Shown in pieces: positions 25,538 through 31,287 of a DNA stretch of 33,389 nt. The notes under the pieces are model-generated. The model was not told where the DNA came from. It searched no databases and saw only the letters and a program-made list of their open reading frames with translations. A program made the translations under genes and the position numbers. Each line of letters begins with the position of its first letter. The stretch's first letter is position 1. Origin of the DNA: Bacteroidota bacterium (GTDB lineage Bacteria > Bacteroidota > Bacteroidia > Bacteroidales > WCHB1-69); NCBI GenBank assembly GCA_022708105.1, contig JAKIZI010000017.1, forward strand, positions 1 through 33,389. Reading direction: 5' to 3'.

Positions 25538-25705
25538 ATCGCCTCCCGTCTTTGCGGGCTTTCCACCTACCGCCTCACGCTTCGGATGGCAAAATCTTTG
25601 CGTCTTGGGGCCTTTGCGGTGATTTTTTCTACCGGGCTTTTGTCCCTGCCCGAATATTTCCATCTTGCAGGTGCTTGCTTCTTTGCCGCGGGTGCTTGCT
25701 TCAGC

Positions 25706-26104
25706 TTACATTTGGGTTGCTTCAGCTTACATTTGTGTTGCTTCAGCTTACATTTGTGTTGCTTCAGCTTACATTTGCATTGCTTCGACTTACATTTGCA
25801 TTTTCCCCCGTTACATTTGCGTTTTTACCCGTTACATTTGCGTTTTTACCCGTTACATTTGCGTTTTTACCCGTTACATTTGCATTTTCCCCCGTTACAT
25901 TTGCATTTCTACCGCTTACATTTGCATTTCTACCGCTTACATTTCTGTTCCTACCGGTTACATTTGCATTCCTACCGGTTACATTTGCATTCCTACCGGT
26001 TACATTTCTGTTCCTACCGGTTACATTTCTGTTCCTACCGGTTACATTTCTATTCCTACTGGTTACATTTGCATTCCTACTGGTTACATTTGGGTTCCTA
26101 CCGC
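25706..26104 (+). repeat. 19 tandem copies of a 21-bp unit carrying TAnnTTTG boxes
   Basis: Nineteen contiguous units, each exactly 21 bp, consensus TTACATTTGCATTCCTACCGG, with no gaps. The first 8 bases (TTACATTT) are invariant in all 19; the rest varies in blocks: units 1-4 end GCTTCRRC-like, 5-9 end CCCG, 10-11 end CCGC, 12-16 end CCGG, 17-18 end CTGG, 19 ends CCGC. Neighbouring units are most alike, as expected from slippage or unequal crossing-over. Fifteen units (1-11, 13, 14, 18, 19) contain TACATTTG, an exact Bacteroidetes -7 box reading rightward. Substitutions fall on all codon positions in every frame, so protein coding is not supported. A degraded unit follows to about 26122. Confidence 0.97.
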
Positions 26105-26223
26105 TTTCAAATGACTTTTCGGTGATTCAGTTATGGAATAGGATTAAAAAACCAAGTAAGAGTACTTCTTCGTTTTGAAAAAATCATCATCCGAAAGTTC
26201 CGTTCAACAATGAATTAAATCGA

Positions 26224-26259
26224 AACACTTTGAAAGTTATCCATCAAAGTGTTTTTTTT
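26224..26259 (+). terminator. Rightward intrinsic terminator downstream of the tandem array
   Basis: AACACTTTGA (26224-26233) and TCAAAGTGTT (26244-26253) form a perfect 10-bp stem with a 10-base loop, followed by a run of T (through 26259). On the minus strand the hairpin is not followed by a T-run, so it acts for plus-strand transcripts. No plus-strand gene lies upstream within 6 kb; the only obvious source is the repeat array region. Confidence 0.75.
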
Positions 26260-26404
26260 GGGGGGGGCGTGTTTCGTTTAATTCCTATGATGTTACTGGT
26301 GTTCATTCATATACGTCTGTTTGTCATTTATTTAGCTTTTATATTCTTATCATTGTCAATCTGCACCAACCTATCCACGAAGCACAAATTTATTTTGTTT
26401 TTTT

Positions 26405-26522
26405 GAGCGTGGGCAATCCTAAAACCGTCCTGAAAGGCGGTACTTGGGCTGGATTTGCAAGCTCTTTGACAAAGCTTTGGATTGAGCGTTGGCTGGTGCG
26501 GTTTTTAAATGTGCTTGCAAAA
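26405..26522. other. Inverted-repeat-rich segment just beyond hsdM
   Basis: About 118 bases contain nested dyads: TTTGCAAGC (26454-26462) with GCTTGCAAA (26513-26521), a perfect 9-bp pair; CAATCC (26414-26419) with GGATTG (26479-26484); a small hairpin ACCGTCCTGAAAGGCGGT (26424-26441); and CTTTGACAAAG (26464-26474). It begins 13 bases after the hsdM stop on the minus strand, so it may be a structured 3' untranslated region or terminator, or a recombination or integration scar. GTTGGC occurs twice nearby (26488-26493, 26526-26531). No integron core sites in their standard form. Confidence 0.45.
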
Positions 26523-26534
26523 TGCGTTGGCTAT

Positions 26535-28193
26535 TTAAATTGGAGGTAATCCTAACTCATTCAAAAATTCATTGTGTTTATCAGTATTTGTCTTTATGTT
26601 TTCGTTAATTGAAGTCAATTTTTTGTTTACTTCTTTCAAGTCAATTTGAATTTCGTCTTCTGAGGTACTCACGTATCTTGAAATGTTCAGATTGAAGTCA
26701 TTCTTTTTTATTTCGTCCATTGAAACCCGACGAGAATAACGCTCTCTTTCATATCTGAATTTGTAAGTTTCTACGATATTATCTAAATGCTTTTCAGAAA
26801 GTGAATTTTGTCGCTTACCTTTTTCAAATTGTTCACTCGCATTGATAAATAATATATCGTCTTGTTTTTTGCATTTTTTCAATACTAAAATACAAACCGG
26901 AATACCTGTTGAATAAAATAAATTGGACGGCAAGCCTATTACTGTATCAATATGGTTATCTTTTAAAAGCTTTTCTCGGATGCGTGCTTCTGCGCCACCA
27001 CGGAATAAAACTCCATGAGGCAAAATAATCGCCATTGTACCATCCTCAGCTAATTGTCCTTCTGTGCCTAAAAAATGAAAACCATGTAATAGAAAAGCAA
27101 AATCCGCAGCAGACTTTGGTGCTAATCCATAACCTTTAAAACGAAAATCTTCCGCTAATGTATCGTTAGGTTCCCAACGTAAACTAAAAGGTGGATTAGC
27201 GACAATGGCATCGAATTTTATTTTTTTACTTGGATTCATTTCGTTAAAATCATCCCATTGATTCAATAAGGTATCACCGTGGAATATCTCAAACTCAGTA
27301 TCTTTCATACCATGCAGAAGCATATTCATTCGGGCAAGGTTATAGGTGGTGATATTCTTTTCTTGCCCATAGATTTTTCCGATTGTCCCTTTTCCTTTAG
27401 TTTCATTTTTCAATTGTGTACGAACATTCAGTAAAAGAGAGCCTGAGCCACAGGCAAAATCCAGCACTTTGGTCAATTTATCTTTGTACCCTTGTGTTGG
27501 GTCGTGGGAATCCAAAAGTACAATTCGGGAAAGAATGGTTGAAATTTGTTGGGGCGTATAAAATTCTCCTGCTTTTTTTCCTGAACCGGCTGCAAATTTA
27601 CCAATCAAATATTCATAAGCATCACCAAGCGTGTCGGTATCGGTAGAGAAATCTGCAATGCCTTCCGCTATTTTCCTGATAATCTTGCAAAGTTTGTCGT
27701 TTCTTTCTTTCTCAGTTTTACCCAGCTTCTCCGAATTAAGGTTAATTTCAGAGAAAAGACCTTTAAATGTAGTTCCAAATGATTCATCTTCGATGTGACG
27801 AAATCCTTCTCGAAGCGTTTTTAACAATAGATCATTTTGCCTACTTGCCAAATGAGTGATATTGCTCCACAAATATTTTGGTTTGATAACGTAATGTACT
27901 TTTTTACGCATACTGTCCTCAAACTCTGCAATATCATCCTTATTGGCTTTGTACCAGTCTTCCAATGGAGGTGGTACGGTATAATCAAATCTACTATCTT
28001 TTGAACGGCTTGGAGGATAATCTTTTCCTAATTCCTTTTTAGCTGCTTCTTCATAGTTGAAGGACAGGTACCGAAGGAAGAGAAACGAAAGCATATAATC
28101 ACGGAAATCATCCGCATTCATTACCCCTCTCAAATCATTGGCAATGTCCCAAAGTGTATCGCCTAATTTTTTATGTTGTTCTTTTTGTGTCAT
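26535..28193 (-). CDS. hsdM: Type I restriction-modification system methyltransferase subunit
   Basis: This adenine-N6 methyltransferase subunit is needed with HsdS for modification and with HsdR for restriction. It is complete at 552 residues. An N-terminal HsdM helical domain (LGDTLWDIANDLRG, about 10-130) precedes the catalytic domain: FYTPQQISTIL at 211-221, SAM-binding motif I VLDFACGSGS at 243-252, and catalytic motif IV NPPF at 333-336 in DAIVANPPFSLRW. The C-terminus has a coiled-coil-like HsdS-contact region (LKEVNKKLTSINENIK). It is the last gene of the operon, 2 bases after the anticodon nuclease candidate; many type I loci put hsdM before hsdS. Confidence 0.97.
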   Translation of the reverse strand: MTQKEQHKKLGDTLWDIANDLRGVMNADDFRDYMLSFLFLRYLSFNYEEAAKKELGKDYPPSRSKDSRFDYTVPPPLEDWYKANKDDIAEFEDSMRKKVHYVIKPKYLWSNITHLASRQNDLLLKTLREGFRHIEDESFGTTFKGLFSEINLNSEKLGKTEKERNDKLCKIIRKIAEGIADFSTDTDTLGDAYEYLIGKFAAGSGKKAGEFYTPQQISTILSRIVLLDSHDPTQGYKDKLTKVLDFACGSGSLLLNVRTQLKNETKGKGTIGKIYGQEKNITTYNLARMNMLLHGMKDTEFEIFHGDTLLNQWDDFNEMNPSKKIKFDAIVANPPFSLRWEPNDTLAEDFRFKGYGLAPKSAADFAFLLHGFHFLGTEGQLAEDGTMAIILPHGVLFRGGAEARIREKLLKDNHIDTVIGLPSNLFYSTGIPVCILVLKKCKKQDDILFINASEQFEKGKRQNSLSEKHLDNIVETYKFRYERERYSRRVSMDEIKKNDFNLNISRYVSTSEDEIQIDLKEVNKKLTSINENIKTNTDKHNEFLNELGLPPI

Positions 28194-28195
28194 TA

Positions 28196-29257
28196 TTAAT
28201 GAGTTATGAAATTATAAGTATCTTGAATTTTAGTAAAAATATCCTCAAGTAGTTCAGCATCCTTTGGATTTAAATCAGCTGGCTGTGGTCTCGCATCTTT
28301 ATGCGATAAAGAATTTACTTGATTACTTACAAATTCAAGATTTTCTTTATATCCAATTTCTTCTAAAGCTTTCTTAATACTTCCTGTCCCTAGAAAAGAT
28401 GAAATGATTTCCAAAAGTTGACGTAACATAATGAAGTGGTAGCCCATAACTTCTTTATTGGCTATGCATTCCTTTAGAATTTGCATTAAATATAAATGAT
28501 ATAGAAATACATCTTTATCGTGGTTCTTTAATTCTAATTCATCATTAAGTATGCTTAGTATATTGCGTTTAGTGTTGTTTTTATGAGTGCTATTCATCAA
28601 CCTATCCGACAATATTGAGAATAATCCAATATGATGAGTTGTAATAATTATTCTTTTTTCTGACTTTGAAGCTATTTTTTCATCAATTAACTTAATTATT
28701 GAGTTGGCAGTAATGAATAAATTATGGTCGTCCATACTAGATACAGGGTCATCTATGAAAAAATGAGCATCTTGTTCTCCTGTCCAAGCGTCAGCCTCAA
28801 ATAATGCTAGAAAAAAGCACCAAATAAAAATTCTTTCTTCACCTCTAGAAATTTTTATATTACTTACTCCATCTCTTGAAAAGCGAATAGCATCAATCCC
28901 AATCTCTGGGTTGGCATTAATATCAAACTCATAAGTATATCTAGGTAAATAGGGAGAAAGCTTTTCTTCTAATAAGTCGGGGTTTTCAATTATAGAACTG
29001 AAATACGGATTTAAACTACTTTTTAATACTTCAAGTTTCATATCTTCATTTCCATTCTCCTCGTCATTATCCCATCTAAACAAATCTTCACTATAAGCAT
29101 TATAATAAACTCCCGTATGCTTATCATCTTCTCCTTTTGTTATGTTTTTATATTCGACTGATAGTTTCGTCTTTCCTGTTGAGTTAAATGCATAAATCAA
29201 CATTATCGGCTGCTTACTAGCTTTTAATCGTTTTGCTATTTCATTTATTGTTGCCAT
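28196..29257 (-). CDS. prrC: PrrC-type anticodon nuclease candidate (ABC-ATPase plus nuclease domain)
   Basis: PrrC of E. coli is a latent tRNA-Lys anticodon nuclease silenced by its type Ic restriction enzyme and released when a phage inhibits restriction. This 353-residue protein has the same plan. Residues 1 to about 215 form an ABC-type ATPase: Walker A-like LIYAFNSTGKTKLS at about 20-33, signature ISRGEERIFIWCFFLALFE at 136-154, Walker B FFIDDPVSSMDD at 166-177, and H-loop IITTHHIGLF. The C-terminal part shows Arg279-x3-Glu283 (LRQLLEI) and His319 (NSLSHK), matching the Arg-Glu-His catalytic triad and spacing of PrrC (320, 324, 356). It lies between hsdS and hsdM, 3 and 2 bases away. tRNA target unknown. 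A non-nuclease AAA protein remains possible. Confidence 0.82.
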   Translation of the reverse strand: MATINEIAKRLKASKQPIMLIYAFNSTGKTKLSVEYKNITKGEDDKHTGVYYNAYSEDLFRWDNDEENGNEDMKLEVLKSSLNPYFSSIIENPDLLEEKLSPYLPRYTYEFDINANPEIGIDAIRFSRDGVSNIKISRGEERIFIWCFFLALFEADAWTGEQDAHFFIDDPVSSMDDHNLFITANSIIKLIDEKIASKSEKRIIITTHHIGLFSILSDRLMNSTHKNNTKRNILSILNDELELKNHDKDVFLYHLYLMQILKECIANKEVMGYHFIMLRQLLEIISSFLGTGSIKKALEEIGYKENLEFVSNQVNSLSHKDARPQPADLNPKDAELLEDIFTKIQDTYNFITH

Positions 29258-29260
29258 ATT

Positions 29261-30463
29261 CTAATTCTCAGTTTTCGGAAACAAACCCTGCATCAATCCC
29301 TTTTTGTGCTGCTTCAATCGTTCTATTTTCTTCGCTTGTGCTGTAATGAGTTCATCTAAAGCAGAAAGACAAGAAGCGATTTTTTGTTGTTCTTTGGGAT
29401 TCTTAGGGTATAGTATTATAGAATCTTCCAAATCACTTTTTGAAAAGCCTTTAATAGATGTCCCTTGACTTAAAGATTCCAACGCATTTTTATTAGCTGA
29501 ATAATAATACGCAACAAATAAATTTAAAACTTCTGCTGGAATGAAACTTGTAAAATCTTGGCTTGTGCAAAGCTCTTCATTATTGATTGCCAATTTCCCT
29601 ACACCAACTCTAGACACAAATAGAATACTTCCTTTAGGAATTATCTTGGTTGCTGATTCAATAATTGCATTTTCATTTATGTATTGAGAGATAGAAATAT
29701 TATGAATATCATCTTCCTTAATATCCGAACTTGAAATCCACGGGATATTCCCAATCCAGTAATCATCATTCGACCTGCTTGGTGTTCCACCTCCTAAAAA
29801 ATGCCCTAAGTCACCCAATCTCTTTTTTACCCAATCTTCGTCTTCCTCAAACTCCTTAAACCTCAACTTCGGAACTTTTTCACCCTCTTGCGGAAAAAGG
29901 TTTTGCATCAAGCCTTTTTTGTGGTCTTTGAGTAAATCCAACTTTTGGCTGTGTTCTTTAATCAAATCGTCTAAAGATGAAAGGCAGGAGGCGATTTTTT
30001 GTTGTTCAGGAAGAAAATTAGAAATTACAAATTTAAAATTACGAATTGAATTTTGTTGGATGTTTGGTAGACCAGAGCCTACACGTAATCTCATTATATC
30101 TTCTTCATTAAATTTTAAAGCTTGATAGAGATACGACTTATCAATTCTATGGTTAACTACTAATTTATAGCAATGTCCCCCAAGCCAAAACTTAGAAGTC
30201 ATATAGTTTATATAGCCACAAGAATTACCTCCCTCACTAATCGTGATGGTGTTTTCGTTGGTGTTAAATTTATCAGTATAACCAGAAGGGTTTATTCCTC
30301 CATTTTGGCAAGGATATTTTCCTGTTTCTGTTAATTCAATTCTATTTAATTGTTCACCTTTTACAATTTGACTTAAGTAACCCAATGTAACTTCTTTCCA
30401 TTCCCCCTCATTTTTAAACTCAGGAAAACGTATTTCGGGTATTAGTTTTTGTCTGTTACTCAT
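29261..30463 (-). CDS. hsdS: Type I restriction-modification specificity subunit
   Basis: This subunit chooses the bipartite DNA target for HsdM and HsdR. The 400 residues show the classic duplicated plan: target-recognition domain 1 (about 20-150), conserved helical spacer 1 (EQQKIASCLSSLDDLI to KKGLMQNLFP, about 154-190), target-recognition domain 2 (about 210-350; LGGGTPSRSNDDYW, IPWISSSDI), and conserved spacer 2 (EQQKIASCLSALDELI to KKGLMQGLFP). The spacers are nearly identical in protein and close in DNA. It is intact. The start codon immediately follows the stop of the KilA-N gene (TAAATG). Confidence 0.97.
   Translation of the reverse strand: MSNRQKLIPEIRFPEFKNEGEWKEVTLGYLSQIVKGEQLNRIELTETGKYPCQNGGINPSGYTDKFNTNENTITISEGGNSCGYINYMTSKFWLGGHCYKLVVNHRIDKSYLYQALKFNEEDIMRLRVGSGLPNIQQNSIRNFKFVISNFLPEQQKIASCLSSLDDLIKEHSQKLDLLKDHKKGLMQNLFPQEGEKVPKLRFKEFEEDEDWVKKRLGDLGHFLGGGTPSRSNDDYWIGNIPWISSSDIKEDDIHNISISQYINENAIIESATKIIPKGSILFVSRVGVGKLAINNEELCTSQDFTSFIPAEVLNLFVAYYYSANKNALESLSQGTSIKGFSKSDLEDSIILYPKNPKEQQKIASCLSALDELITAQAKKIERLKQHKKGLMQGLFPKTEN
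29364..29392 (-). repeat. hsdS spacer repeat, distal copy
   Basis: Part of conserved spacer 2 of hsdS. This 29-base stretch matches 29979-30007 at 26 of 29 positions in direct orientation; the protein it encodes includes EQQKIASCLS. Such repeats can serve as recombination points that exchange target-recognition domains. Confidence 0.8.
29979..30007 (-). repeat. hsdS spacer repeat, proximal copy
   Basis: Part of conserved spacer 1 of hsdS, matching the copy at 29364-29392 with three differences. The distance between copies, 615 bases, equals a recognition domain plus spacer, so exchange between copies would delete one domain or shuffle domains with another hsdS. Confidence 0.8.
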
Positions 30464-31276
30464 TTACTTTAGGAGTTTTCTGTTTTCCACCTCGTGCAAT
30501 ACCTTCATTTGCTGAATAGCAATTTGGTTTAGTTTTATTAACCGCTCGGGTTGTGGCATATTTTCGTTTATGAAAACTGAATTGAGGTTTTCCATATTGG
30601 CGAGGCAAATCAACTCGTTAATGGTGGCATAATCGCGTATGTTACCTTTTAAGTCGGGGTTTGCATCGCGCCACTGTTTGGCTGTAATTCCAAACATAGC
30701 CACGTTGAGCACATCGGCTTCACTGGCATAAATAACGTTTGTTTGTGTAACGGTAAGTTCTGTCGGAACCAGATTCTTTTTTATGGCATCGGTGTGAATG
30801 TGGTAATTGAGTTTTGCCAGTTCACGTTTGGCAGTCCATCCAAGTAGTTTTTGTTCGTCTTCTTTGAGGCGCTGAAACTCAGTAATCAGGTACATTTTAA
30901 AAGGTACACTAATGGCAGAGCCAAACTCAAAGGCTATGTCTTTATGGGCATAAGTACCTCCATATTTTCCCTTTCTTACTATTATCCCGATGGCATTTGT
31001 TGTTTCAATCCATTCAGTTGCACTAAGCACAAAACTTGGCATACCTGCTTGCATTTTAAAGTGGTCAGATTCCACCACTTTAAAATTGGGATTATTAATT
31101 TGTTCCCAAACACTGAGAAATTCAATAGCATAACGTGTCCTAAGCCAATTTTTGATAATATCGGCAGCCCGACTTTCGCTTTCCTTGGCATTAGCCATAT
31201 CAGTAAGGGATATGTAGTCTTTCTCATCGATAGACAAGACGGTTATTTCTGTGTTCTCTACTTTAATTTTTGCCAT
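30464..31276 (-). CDS. KilA-N domain protein inside the restriction operon
   Basis: A 270-residue protein with a KilA-N DNA-binding domain at about 17-135: YISLTDMANA, IIKNWLRTRYAIEFLSVWEQ, TNAIGIIVRKGKYGGTYAHKDIAFEFGSAIS and FKMYLITEFQRLKE. The KilA-N fold occurs in phage and viral antirepressor-like proteins. The C-terminal half (ELTVTQTNVIYASEADVLN..., ITAKQWRDANPDLKGN) recurs in bacterial proteins of this type but has no known role. It is 11 bases after hsdR and abuts hsdS, so it belongs to the operon. I infer a regulator or accessory DNA-binding subunit of the system, possibly connected with control of the neighbouring nuclease; nothing in the sequence proves this. Confidence 0.88.
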   Translation of the reverse strand: MAKIKVENTEITVLSIDEKDYISLTDMANAKESESRAADIIKNWLRTRYAIEFLSVWEQINNPNFKVVESDHFKMQAGMPSFVLSATEWIETTNAIGIIVRKGKYGGTYAHKDIAFEFGSAISVPFKMYLITEFQRLKEDEQKLLGWTAKRELAKLNYHIHTDAIKKNLVPTELTVTQTNVIYASEADVLNVAMFGITAKQWRDANPDLKGNIRDYATINELICLANMENLNSVFINENMPQPERLIKLNQIAIQQMKVLHEVENRKLLK

Positions 31277-31287
31277 TTTATCAAAAT

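Larger units (their letters stand above)
25223..26534. other. 1.3-kb stretch without a credible gene, rich in repeats
   Basis: No reading frame here looks like a gene. Three long overlapping plus-strand frames exist only because the 21-bp repeat is a multiple of three and has no stop; minus-strand frames lack plausible starts or homology. In order it holds the promoter of the large TPR gene (25268-25275), a GC-rich hairpin block (25433-25537), about 165 bases of unassigned GC-rich sequence, the tandem array (25706-26104), a rightward terminator (26224-26259), about 145 AT-rich bases with nothing I recognise, and an inverted-repeat-rich segment up to hsdM. Confidence 0.8.

Noticed and set aside
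25340..25663. A 107-residue minus-strand frame across the GC-rich block
   Set aside because: Composition is driven by GC-rich hairpins, nothing in it resembles a known protein, and a stop lies shortly upstream in frame. It has no promoter-like site or neighbour support.
25706..26104. A CRISPR array
   Set aside because: The period is 21 bases with no unique spacers, and no cas genes are present. It is a simple tandem repeat.
25375..26178. A 267-residue plus-strand reading frame, and two more frames, running through the tandem repeat as a heptapeptide-repeat protein
   Set aside because: All three frames are open simply because the unit is 21 bases without stops. Substitutions between units hit every codon position equally in each frame, and there is no signal peptide or recognisable domain in the non-repeat part.
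25401..26192. Terminal inverted repeats (GGATGAT near 25401 and ATCATCC near 26186) bounding a mobile element
   Set aside because: Only about 7 bases match, the surroundings do not continue the similarity, no target-site duplication is evident, and no transposase lies between them.
26405..26522. A bona fide integron attC site
   Set aside because: The standard core sites RYYYAAC and GTTRRRY are not present in the right arrangement, and no integrase or cassette series is visible, so it is reported only as a structured element.
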